From Labilithrix sp. (GTDB lineage Bacteria; Myxococcota_A; Polyangia; Polyangiales; Polyangiaceae), in the NCBI GenBank assembly GCA_019637155.1, contig JAHBWE010000006.1:398160-462159 (forward strand): DNA of 64,000 bases, in the 5' to 3' direction. A model generated the notes under the pieces. That model did not search any database and was not told where the DNA came from. It saw nothing but the letters and a program-made list of their open reading frames with translations. This document shows, piece by piece, positions 26,544 to 33,996 of the stretch. Position numbers and translations under genes: made by a program. Position 1 is the first letter of the stretch. The number at the start of each line of letters is the position of its first letter.

Positions 26544-27851
26544 ATGCGCCGCCTCGTCTGGCTCGTCGCCGCCCTGGGCCTCCTGCTCGCGCGGCCGGCC
26601 TCCGCGAACGGGCGATTTCCGGCGTCGAATGCGGTGGTCTTCGACCCGCACGACGCGAAGACGATCTACGTCCGCGTCACGTTCGGCCTCCTCGTGACGC
26701 ACGACGCCGGGCAGACCTGGCGCTGGGTCTGCGAGCGCGCGATCGGTTTCAGCGGCATCGAGGACCCCACCTACGTCGTGACGCCGAAGGGCACCCTCGT
26801 CGGCGGGACCTTCTCGGGCATCAGCGTCTCGCGCGACGGCGGCTGCAGCTGGTCGTTCTCCGGCGGCGCGGGCACGCACCTCGTCTCGGACCTCGCGATG
26901 CGGCCCGAGGGCTCGATCGTCGGCATCACGTCGACGTACAAGAAGGCCGGCCCCGAGGGCTCGCTCTACGAGAACAAGGTCCTCGTCTCGAAGGACGACG
27001 CGACGACGTTCACCGTGAGCGGCGGCGCGATCGATCCGACGTTGCTCCTCGAGAGCATCGAGATCGCGGACTCGGATCCGCAGCGCCTCTACATCTCCGC
27101 GGTGCGGGGCGAGGGCGACAAGCGGACCTTCGCGTTCCTTGCATCCTACAACGAAGGCCTCTCCTGGGTGGAGCGGAAGCTCGACATCCAGGCCGGAGAG
27201 ACGGGCCCGTTCATCGCGATCGTCGATCCGAAGAACGCGGATCGCGTCTACGTCCGGACCGCCGGCACGCCCGAGGCGAAGACGCGCCTCCTCGTCACGG
27301 ACGACGCGGGCAAGACCTGGAGGAAGGTGCTCGACTCCGCGACCCCGCTCCTCGGCTTCGCGATCGCGGCGGACGGGAGCAAGGTCTGGGTCGGCAACAA
27401 GGAGGGCGTCTCGTACGCGCCGACCGACACGTTCACCTTCACGAAGGGCTTCGCGGTCGAGAGCCAGTGCCTCGGCGCGGCGGGGGCAACCCTCTGGTCG
27501 TGCTCGAGCGAGCGCGGCGGCTACTTCGTCGGGTCGTCGAAGAACGGCGGCCGCAGCTTCGAGGCGCGCGTGCACCTCGAGGAGATCAAGGGGCCGCTCG
27601 AGTGTCCGGCCGAGAGCAACGTCACGAAGATCTGCGTCGACGACTGGGTGAAGCAACGGCGCGAGCTCGGCCTGCCGGACCCGACCGAGAAGGGGGGCCG
27701 CGTGGACACCGGCGCGCCCCAGCTCCGCGGGCGCGCGGAGAAGCCGTCGCAGACGCGGAGCAGCATCGTCGGCGTCATCATGCTGATCGCGATCCTCTAC
27801 CTCGGGTACGAGCTCTTGCGCTGGATCCGCAAGAAGCAGAGGGGTGGTTGA
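26544..27851 (+). CDS. secreted BNR/Ycf48-like repeat protein with C-terminal anchor
   Basis: 435 residues from an ATG at 26544, with a signal peptide (LVWLVAALGLLLARPASA). Repeats with the Asp-box pattern S-x-D-x-G-x-T-W are visible: VTHDAGQTWRWVC, SVSRDGGCSWSFSGG, VTDDAGKTWRKVLDSA, SSKNGGRSFEAR. These mark a BNR/sortilin-type beta-propeller. A C-terminal membrane helix (VGVIMLIAILYLGYELL) and basic tail anchor it. Its stop shares one base with the start of the hydrolase gene. Confidence 0.82.
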   Translation: MRRLVWLVAALGLLLARPASANGRFPASNAVVFDPHDAKTIYVRVTFGLLVTHDAGQTWRWVCERAIGFSGIEDPTYVVTPKGTLVGGTFSGISVSRDGGCSWSFSGGAGTHLVSDLAMRPEGSIVGITSTYKKAGPEGSLYENKVLVSKDDATTFTVSGGAIDPTLLLESIEIADSDPQRLYISAVRGEGDKRTFAFLASYNEGLSWVERKLDIQAGETGPFIAIVDPKNADRVYVRTAGTPEAKTRLLVTDDAGKTWRKVLDSATPLLGFAIAADGSKVWVGNKEGVSYAPTDTFTFTKGFAVESQCLGAAGATLWSCSSERGGYFVGSSKNGGRSFEARVHLEEIKGPLECPAESNVTKICVDDWVKQRRELGLPDPTEKGGRVDTGAPQLRGRAEKPSQTRSSIVGVIMLIAILYLGYELLRWIRKKQRGG

Positions 27852-28717
27852 TGCCGATGCGTCCGGTCGTCGTTCCGTTCCTCGAGCGGCGCGTGCGCGA
27901 CGCGCTCGTGAGGCGCGGCGTCGTCTCGCGTCCGGTCCGCACGCCAGCGGGGCGCATTCATCTCTACGACGCGCGCGGCACCGGTCCATTGCCGGCGATC
28001 GTGATCCTGCACGGCATCTCGGCGTCGGCGACGGGCTTCGCCGCGATCATGATGCGCCTCCGCGCGCAGGCGAAGCGCGTCATCGTCCCGGACTACCCGG
28101 GGCACGGGCTCAGCGACGAGCCGAGCGTGCGCCTCACGTTCGACACGTTGCTCGACGCGGTGACGGGCGCGCTCGACGGGGTCCTCGGCGCGGAGGACTT
28201 CGTGCTCGTGGGCAACTCGCTCGGCGGCGTCGTCGCGCTCGACTACGCCGTGAAGCGGGCCTCGCAGTGTCGCGGGGTGGTGCTGCTGTCGCCCGCGGGC
28301 GCGCAGTCCTCGCGCGAGGAGTTCGCGGAGCTCGTCGGCGCGTTCGGGGTGAAGGACCGGCGCGACGCGCTCCGTTTCATGGCGCGCGTCTACCATCGCG
28401 TCCCGCTCGCCGCGCAGCTCATCGCGCACGAGCTGCCGGGGACGGTGCAGCGACGCGGCGTGCAGGACCTCTTCGGCTCGGTGACGCACGAGAACGTCGT
28501 GCCGGCGGAGGAGCTCGCGCGCCTGACGATGCCGATCCTCTTCGCGTGGGGTGCGTCGGAGCGGCTGCTCCCGGACTCGCACCTCGCGTGGTGGCAGAAG
28601 AACCTGCCTCCGCACGCGGTGATCGAGCGCCCGGAGGGTTGGGGGCACTGTCCGCACTTCGATCAGCCGGCGGGCGTCGCGGAGCGGATCGCGTCGTTCT
28701 TGCGCGACCGGGCGTGA
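27851..28717 (+). CDS. alpha/beta hydrolase
   Basis: 288 residues. The ATG overlaps the upstream stop by one base (TGATG). The fold markers are the oxyanion HGISASATGF, nucleophile Ser123 in VGNSLGG, and His266 in GWGHCPHFDQP. The usual acid position reads WGASERLLP, so Glu237 sits where most relatives have Asp. It is cytoplasmic, with no signal peptide, and the substrate is unknown. It is cotranscribed with the BNR-repeat membrane protein. Confidence 0.88.
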   Translation: MPMRPVVVPFLERRVRDALVRRGVVSRPVRTPAGRIHLYDARGTGPLPAIVILHGISASATGFAAIMMRLRAQAKRVIVPDYPGHGLSDEPSVRLTFDTLLDAVTGALDGVLGAEDFVLVGNSLGGVVALDYAVKRASQCRGVVLLSPAGAQSSREEFAELVGAFGVKDRRDALRFMARVYHRVPLAAQLIAHELPGTVQRRGVQDLFGSVTHENVVPAEELARLTMPILFAWGASERLLPDSHLAWWQKNLPPHAVIERPEGWGHCPHFDQPAGVAERIASFLRDRA

Positions 28718-28748
28718 CCGGCCGCCGCGCGCTATCGTTGAGCGCGAG

Positions 28749-29692
28749 ATGGTTCGCGTGATGGTTCGTGCCGTCGTTCTCCTTCCTCTGGTCGGCCTTG
28801 CTGTCGGCTGCGCCGCCACCGAGCCGCTCGCGACGGCGCCCTCCGTCACGGTGGAGGCGCCGCTCACGGAGCAGGAGCTCGCGCGCACGTGGGTGAAGAT
28901 CGCGGCGCCGCACGGCAACATGAAGACGGTCGTGGTGCGCGGACCCGACGGCTACGTCGCCCTCGCGCGCGATCAGCCGCCGACCGGCGGCAAGTTGGTC
29001 GGCCCGGTCGTGAACCACCTCTATCGGTCGACCGACGGCGTCACGTGGCACAAGCTCCCGCTCCCCGCGCGCGAGTCGATCTACGGCAAGGTCGACCTCG
29101 CTTACGGCGCGGGTCGTTGGGTGATGCTCGAGCACGGCGGCCAAGCGACGTTTCCGTGGACGTCGACCGATCTGGTCGCGTGGTCGAAGCCGTCGGTGAC
29201 GCGCGCGTTCGACGCGCAGCACGTCGTGCGGGTCGACGGGCATTTCTTCGGGCTGGGGCCGCAAGCGATCCAGGAGTCGCCCGACGGCGTGACGTGGACG
29301 ACGGTGCCGCTCGACGTGGTGCAGGGCCGCGCCGTCGCTTCGGGCAACGGCTGCACACGGCCGTGTTCCTCGACGGCGCGTTCTACGTCGACCGCCTGAC
29401 CTCACGAAACGGCGTCGACTGGCAACCGGTGCAAGATGTACTCATCCCACGGTACGCCGTCGGCGGCTATCTCCTGACCGACACGACCGACGACGGCCAC
29501 AACCCCGCGCCGCTGACGGCATGGAAGCCAGGCGCCACGCCGCGCCCGATCACGGTCGACGCGACGCCGGCGAGCGCCGACCTCACGAACGACGCCGCGC
29601 CCGAGACCCTCACGACACCGCTCCCCGGCGGCGAGACCTGCACGACCCACCGCTGCGTGGTGCTCGGCGCAACGTTGTACCTGCTCCGCTGA
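28749..29692 (+). pseudogene. lipoprotein gene with one frameshift near 29349
   Basis: Starts at an ATG with a lipoprotein signal (AVVLLPLVGLAVGC). The body contains Asp-box-like phrases (LYRSTDGVTWHKLPLP, ESPDGVTWTTVPLD). The first frame stops at 29399, but sense continues in another frame as LHTAVFLDGAFYVDRLTSRN and on to TCTTHRCVVLGATLYLLR at 29692. One base is missing around GGCAACGGCTGCAC (29343-29356); adding a G would give G-N-G-L-H. The complete protein would be about 314 residues, probably a BNR-type propeller. It is either a true pseudogene or a sequencing error. Confidence 0.7.
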
Positions 29693-29693
29693 G

Positions 29694-29732
29694 CAGACGC
29701 CGTCGTCGTGTGCATGGGCGGCGTTGTCTGCA
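29694..29732 (+). terminator. imperfect hairpin after the lipoprotein gene
   Basis: GCAGACGCCG pairs with CGGCGTTGTCTGC (two unpaired T) across a loop of about 15 bases, immediately after the stop at 29692. No T-run follows, so it could be a factor-dependent terminator or only a chance inverted repeat. Confidence 0.35.
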
Positions 29733-29789
29733 CGAACGAGGAGGCGAGCTCGATTGGCTGAAGCGCACGGTGGCCCCTCACGCCGGCGT

Positions 29790-29925
29790 ACGACCATCGA
29801 TGCGGACATCGGCCTCGCCGAGAGCGACTCGACGCGGACCTCCGCCCTCGAGCCTTTGAAGACCGCCGCGCAGCCGGTGACGAAGACGAGCAACACGAGA
29901 CGAGGACGACGATGGTGGAGCGCAT
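29790..29925 (-). pseudogene. possible remnant of a small lipoprotein gene
   Basis: On the minus strand an ATG at 29925 (MRSTIVV) followed, after a one-base shift, by PRLVLLVFVTGCAAVFKGSR and AEVRVESLSARPMSASMVVR looks like a lipoprotein signal, lipobox T-G-C and the first beta strands of a PEGA-like domain. The sense then fades out. There is no intact frame. I report it as a probable decayed gene, with little support beyond the signal-peptide pattern. Confidence 0.35.
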
Positions 29926-30010
29926 GACGGAACGCTCGCGCGCCGGCGAGCTCGAGATCGACGAGTAACGCAGCCCTGCGACGAGACAGGTCGCAGGCGC
30001 GCAGCAGTGC

Positions 30011-30106
30011 TTGCTGGTGACGTTGCCGGAAGAGACGCTCGTGCAGCTCGACAAGATGGCCGGCGCCCGCGGTGTCTCGCGGTCCGACCGAACCGCCTTG
30101 CCGCCG
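30011..30106 (+). pseudogene. ribbon-helix-helix antitoxin remnant
   Basis: Reading LVTLPEETLVQLDKMAGARG followed by VSRSDR, this is the N-terminal strand and helix of a CopG/ParD-type ribbon-helix-helix protein (V-T-L-P-E-E-x-x-x-x-L-D-x-x-A-x-x-x-G-x-S-R-S). After R-S-D-R the pattern is lost and the frame is filled with unrelated sequence. No partner toxin is recognisable nearby. Confidence 0.5.
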
Positions 30107-30375
30107 GGCGACAGGACTTCCGATCCCGCACGGCTGGATGCCGAAGGTGAAGATCACGAAGGCGTTCACATCGCGCTCGACCAGAACAAGACGGATGATC
30201 CGCTCTCTTCGAGCGTAGCGAGGCACGGCGGCCCAACCTCCGCGCGAAAGACCCTCGTCCAGCGGTGGTTTTTAACGCATGTCGTCGAGACGCGCGTCAT
30301 GTTTAAGGAATCGTTAAAGAATCGCCGCGGAAGAATTTTGCGAGCCGTCACGAGCGCCCGTACGCTGTCCAGACG
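30107..30375. other. spacer with an AT-richer patch
   Basis: No gene is supported here. From about 30267 to 30345 the sequence is markedly AT-richer (GGTTTTTAACGC, GTTTAAGGAATCGTTAAAGA), the most AT-rich stretch in this part of the window. It probably carries the promoter of the small coiled-coil gene at 30376. Confidence 0.45.
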
Positions 30376-30699
30376 ATGGCGGACCCGACGACCAAAGACG
30401 TGCTCGCGACGCTCGCGGCGATCCGTGCGGAGCTTGGCGCGAAGATCGACGCGATCGACGCCAAAGTGGATGCGCACCGTGCCGAGACAGCAAAGGGTTT
30501 CGCCGCCCTCGATCGTGAGCTCACCGGGCATGCGGATCCGATCCATCGCGACATCGAGCGCGACATCGAGAAGCTGAGAGGGTCGGCCCCCGGCGAGGCC
30601 GGCGCGACGCCGATAGCTCGTGCGCACGCCGGCCACGATGCGCTCGTAGCCGGCGCGCTCCCCCGTCACCCCGCGGTCGCGAGCTCAGCTTCGCGCTGA
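30376..30699 (+). CDS. small coiled-coil protein
   Basis: 107 residues. The first 70 (DVLATLAAIRAELGAKIDAI, DAKVDAHRAETAKGFAALDR) are a heptad-type coiled coil. The last 35 are Ala/His-rich, overlap the convergent pseudogene at 30666-30699, and look like non-native sequence after a frameshift. Its family is unknown. It lies in a block of decayed genes, so it may itself be truncated. Confidence 0.5.
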   Translation: MADPTTKDVLATLAAIRAELGAKIDAIDAKVDAHRAETAKGFAALDRELTGHADPIHRDIERDIEKLRGSAPGEAGATPIARAHAGHDALVAGALPRHPAVASSASR

Positions 30700-31323
30700 G
30701 CGAGAACGTCGGTGTTCGCCACGCCCGTCTCGTCGTACGACGGAGATAGGCGACCTGCGCACGTTCGCCGTCGAGGCCTCGAGCCGCGCGAAGCATGCGC
30801 TCGAGGAAGCGTCGATCACCGTTGCTGGCGAGTCGTTCGAGCGCGTGCGCCTCCTCCGCGATGCTGTACGCAAGCCGAAGGGCCGCGTCGACCAGCGGGA
30901 GCTTCGAGCCCCGATAGACCCTCGCAAACGCGACACGCGTGCGGATCGATAAGGCCGATGTCGTCACGCACGACAACGGTTCGGAGCAACTTCTTCCGCG
31001 CACGTTCCGAGTAGCGCTGACGCAGGTGCTCTTGGTAGCGATCGAGCGCGTCGGCCGCCTCGATCGGAAGCGTGCTGACGCGATGCGCGGCTTCGTATTC
31101 CGCGTTCCGGTCAATGAGAGTGCGAGCGTGTTCCCATGCGCCGCTCTCATCCTCGATCGCCCGCTTGGCGATGCGTGCCGTCTCGCCCCCCGGCTTGTCG
31201 TCCAGCTTCTCCAGGAGCACGGTCCGCCGCGAACGTGAGGTCGATCGCGCGCCGAAACGCGGCGGCGAATTCAGCGCCGGTCACTGCCTGCGCCGCGCTC
31301 ACCTTCGCCTTCCCCGATGCCAT
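30666..31323 (-). pseudogene. decayed gene, at least three frameshifts, next to tRNA-Ser
   Basis: Reading on the minus strand from the ATG at 31323: ASGKAKVSAAQAVTGAEFAA in frame one, then LLEKLDDKPGGETARIAKRA and IEDESGAWEHARTLIDRNAE in frame two (to about 30970), then VAFARVYRGSKLPLVDAALR and LAYSIAEEAHALERLASNGD in frame three, and finally TGVANTDVLAQREAELATAG plus a stop in frame four. Joined, these give a helical protein of about 215 residues. The net shifts are +1, +1 and -1. No family was recognised. It is preceded by a 43-residue frame with a seven-base gap to its stop. Confidence 0.6.
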
Positions 31324-31332
31324 CGGGCCGCT

Positions 31333-31464
31333 TCACCGCTTCGCTCGCCGCGCCGCGATCGGGACGACTACCCCATCGGTGCTCGCCAGGCGCCGTGCTT
31401 CGAGCTCCCGTGCTAGCGCCGTGGCGAGCGCGGCTTCGATGGGGTCGACCTCCGAGCGGCCCAT
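31333..31464 (-). CDS. 43-residue protein upstream of the decayed gene
   Basis: From an ATG at 31464: GRSEVDPIEAALATALAREL followed by EARRLASTDGVVVPIAARRA. It is a short helical protein. The start lies inside a strong inverted repeat (31462-31496) that may be its operator. It is probably cotranscribed with the decayed gene. Unknown family; I infer a small accessory or regulatory protein of a former mobile segment. Confidence 0.5.
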   Translation of the reverse strand: MGRSEVDPIEAALATALARELEARRLASTDGVVVPIAARRAKR

Positions 31465-31496
31465 GAATGACCCACGTTGATGGGTCGTTGATTCAT
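31462..31496. promoter_or_regulatory. inverted repeat at the start of the 43-residue gene
   Basis: CATGAAT-GACCCA on the left and TGGGTC-(4 bases)-ATTCATG on the right. The inner GACCCA/TGGGTC arms are perfect with a six-base spacer, and the outer arms are perfect but displaced by four bases on one side. It overlaps the start codon at 31464, so it could be a repressor binding site or an RNA hairpin at the start codon. Confidence 0.5.
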
Positions 31497-31524
31497 GTGC
31501 CGTCGGATTGTCGTTTGGTTCTAG

Positions 31525-31611
31525 CGGAGAGGGCGAGATTCGAACTCGCGGGAGACTTGCGCCCCCACATGATTTCCAGTCATGCACCTTCGGCCACTCG
31601 GTCACCTCTCC
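31525..31611 (-). tRNA. tRNA-Ser (anticodon GGA)
   Basis: 87 bases. On the minus strand the acceptor stem is GGAGAGG/CCTCTCC, with G as discriminator. The anticodon arm is CATGA-CTGGAAA-TCATG, with anticodon GGA. A long variable arm (GTGGGGGCGCAAGTCTCCCGC region) marks a class II tRNA, and the T arm contains GTTCGAATC. CCA is not encoded. It reads UCC/UCU codons. It follows the sulfatase-like gene on the same strand, and a block of decayed genes lies on its 3' side. Confidence 0.95.
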
Positions 31612-31659
31612 AAAGGCAGACGAGAAGTATCACGACAGGGCGCGGGAACGGAAGGGTGG

Positions 31660-33957
31660 TCAGCGGCCCCAGGCGTGGAGGGCGGCTGAGGTTGGACCGT
31701 CGGCGTTGGCGCGCGGGCTTGGGGGATCCGACGTCTTGGCGTCCATCTTCAGGATGTCCGTCCAGACGAGGGCGTGGAGCGCCTCGGTCGCGATCGGGTG
31801 GCTCGCGCGCACGTCGCTCAGGCACTCGGCGTCCAGCGTCAGGTTGCAGATCTTCGGCTCGCGGTCGCGCGTGCCCACGATCGCGAAGGTGCCCCAGCGC
31901 GCCGAGAAGCGCGCGGACGAGGACGCGACGAGCACGCGCTCCGTGGCGGCCGGCGGGCCCGCCGCCAGGCGGAGGAGGCTCGTGCCGCGGAGCTGGGGGG
32001 GCGGCGCCAGGCCCAGCGCGTCCAGGATCGTCGGGGCCACGTCGATGCTGCTCGTCGGGGCGTCGGTGCGGGGGCGGGGCGCGGCGGAGGGCGCGCGAAC
32101 GACGAGCGGGATCGCGAGCGAGCCCTCGTCGAGCGTGTCCTCCTCGAGGAACGGGATGCGCGCGGCGGTGTCGAGACCCACGTCGCCGGTCACGATCCAC
32201 ACCGTGTCCTTGTCGCGGCCCAGCGTGCGGACGCGGGCCGCGAGCGCGCCGAGGGCGGCGTCGTGCGCGGCCAGCGCGCGCGCGTGGAGGGCGAAGGCTC
32301 GCTCGCGGTCGGCGTCGGGGAGACGGCCGCTCCCGGTCTTCTTCGCCTTCGCGATGACCTCGGCGGCGTGCCTCGGATCGAGGCCGCCCTGATACGTGGG
32401 CGGGAGGTCCTTCGCCTCCTCCGGCGTCACGTCCCACGGGGGATGGCCGCCGCGCGCGTGGAGCACGAGGAGGAAGCGATCGTCCTTGTGCTGCTCGAGC
32501 CACTTGCCCGCGTCCTCGAAGAGCGTCGCGGACGGGTCGTCGTCGGCCGGCATCTTCGCCGCGAACGTCTCCCAGCCGCGGCCGAAGCCGAAGGCCTGCG
32601 TCGTCGTCGGGTTCGCGGTGAAGAGCGCCGTCATCACGCCCGCCTGCCGCGCCGCCTCGGCGACGATGAAGGGCGACGCGCCGAGCGCCGCGTCCGGGTC
32701 GGCGACGCCGTGCTCGCGCGGGGTGAGGCCGGTGAGCATCGAGGCCAGCGCGCCGTTCGCGAAGCTCGAGGTCGCGCGATGCGATTCGAAGACCGTGCCG
32801 CCGCTCGCGAGGGCGTCGAGCTCCGGCAGCGCGATGGTGCCGCCGTGCTGCGCGAGGAGGCGGCGCGAGGTCGAGCCGAGCGCGACGACGATGACGCCGC
32901 GCGCCTTGGGCGGCGCGGCGGCGGGCGGCGGAGAGGGCGGCGCGACGACGCGCGCTTCGCCGAACGCGACGCGCGCGCCCTTCGTGCTCGTCTTCGCGAC
33001 GAGCTCGATCGCGGCGACGGTGCCGACCTCGCCGAGCGGGAGCGCGAGCGGACGCCAGCCCGGCGGATCGTTCGGGCCGCCGAGGTGGAAGCTGCCGACC
33101 ACGCGCGGCTCCGCGCGATCGACGACGACGCGGACCTCCGCCTCCGCCTCGCCGCCGGTCACGCCGACGAAGCCCTCGAGCACGCTGTTGTTCGGGATGA
33201 AGGCGGGGCAGCGATCGAAGCCTGGGGCGCGGAGCGAGACGACGCGGCGCGGCGTGCCGGCGATGGCGAGCGTGGTGAGCGCGTCGCCGCGCGTGGGCGC
33301 GGCGTACGGGGCGTCGCCGTCGTAGGGGCCGACGCGGACCCAGTCGATCTCCGCGAGCGCGTCGTGCTGCTGCTTCGAGCCGCCGTTGAAGCGGAGGAGG
33401 AGCTCGTTCTGTCCGCGCTGGATGACGCCCTGCGCGTGGGTGGAGACGATCTGCGTCTCGCCCTTCGCGAAGGAGAGGGCGCCGATCGGCTTGCCGTTGA
33501 GGTACGCCGACGCGCTCTTCGCGAGGCCGCCGCGCGCCCGCGCCTCGATGACGACGCCGGCCTCGGGCCTCGTCTCGACCGACGACACGAACGTGAGCTC
33601 CAGCGAGCGCGCGCGGACGCTGAGCCACGACGCGCCCTCGCGCTCGCGCACCTCCGCGTCCGGCTTCGTGAGCCTCGTGCCGGACATGCGCGCGCGCATC
33701 GACGGATCGCCGAGGTCGAGGAGCACGCCGCGATGACCGAACGTGCAGTCGTCCGCCTTCGCGACGAAGTCGATCACGGCCGCGTCCTTCGCCGCGTCCT
33801 TCGCCGCGGGCTTGCCCGACGCCGAGGCGAGCGGCGCTCCCTGCGTCGTCGTCGTGGAGTCGCTCGTCGTGCTCGCTCCGCGCGAACAGCCCAGCGCGAC
33901 GCCGCCAAGCAAGCCGCCAAGCAAGCCGCCAAGCAAAAGAGCGCGGAGCCGAGGCAT
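31660..33957 (-). CDS. sulfatase-fold lipoprotein, probably catalytically inactive
   Basis: 765 residues. The signal peptide has a GGLLGGLLGG run and lipobox A-L-G-C. Residues 60-330 are beta-rich (carbohydrate-binding or sensor-like). From about residue 345 the alkaline phosphatase/sulfatase fold is clear: LLAQHGGTIALPELDALASG, then SSFANGALASMLTGLTPREH. In active sulfatases the first part reads T-L-D-T and the second C-x-P-S-R-A. Here they read A-L-G-S-T-S and A-N-G-A-L-A. The later D-H pair is VTGDVGLD. The metal-binding and nucleophile residues are therefore missing. Inferred role: a binding or scaffold protein. Confidence 0.8.
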   Translation of the reverse strand: MPRLRALLLGGLLGGLLGGVALGCSRGASTTSDSTTTTQGAPLASASGKPAAKDAAKDAAVIDFVAKADDCTFGHRGVLLDLGDPSMRARMSGTRLTKPDAEVREREGASWLSVRARSLELTFVSSVETRPEAGVVIEARARGGLAKSASAYLNGKPIGALSFAKGETQIVSTHAQGVIQRGQNELLLRFNGGSKQQHDALAEIDWVRVGPYDGDAPYAAPTRGDALTTLAIAGTPRRVVSLRAPGFDRCPAFIPNNSVLEGFVGVTGGEAEAEVRVVVDRAEPRVVGSFHLGGPNDPPGWRPLALPLGEVGTVAAIELVAKTSTKGARVAFGEARVVAPPSPPPAAAPPKARGVIVVALGSTSRRLLAQHGGTIALPELDALASGGTVFESHRATSSFANGALASMLTGLTPREHGVADPDAALGASPFIVAEAARQAGVMTALFTANPTTTQAFGFGRGWETFAAKMPADDDPSATLFEDAGKWLEQHKDDRFLLVLHARGGHPPWDVTPEEAKDLPPTYQGGLDPRHAAEVIAKAKKTGSGRLPDADRERAFALHARALAAHDAALGALAARVRTLGRDKDTVWIVTGDVGLDTAARIPFLEEDTLDEGSLAIPLVVRAPSAAPRPRTDAPTSSIDVAPTILDALGLAPPPQLRGTSLLRLAAGPPAATERVLVASSSARFSARWGTFAIVGTRDREPKICNLTLDAECLSDVRASHPIATEALHALVWTDILKMDAKTSDPPSPRANADGPTSAALHAWGR
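33901..33936. repeat. (GCCGCCAAGCAA)x3 tandem repeat
   Basis: Three perfect copies of a 12-base unit in the signal-peptide part of the sulfatase-like gene, encoding L-L-G-G three times on the minus strand. Slippage would keep the frame and change the length of the hydrophobic core. Confidence 0.9.
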
Positions 33958-33996
33958 CCGCGCTCTTTACCGCAAACGGTGCCCGGTTCCGAGCGC

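Noticed and set aside
31525..31611. Attachment-site duplication of the tRNA-Ser 3' end
   Set aside because: No second copy of the tRNA 3' sequence was found by eye between 29.6 and 31.5 kb, so an attachment site is not claimed.
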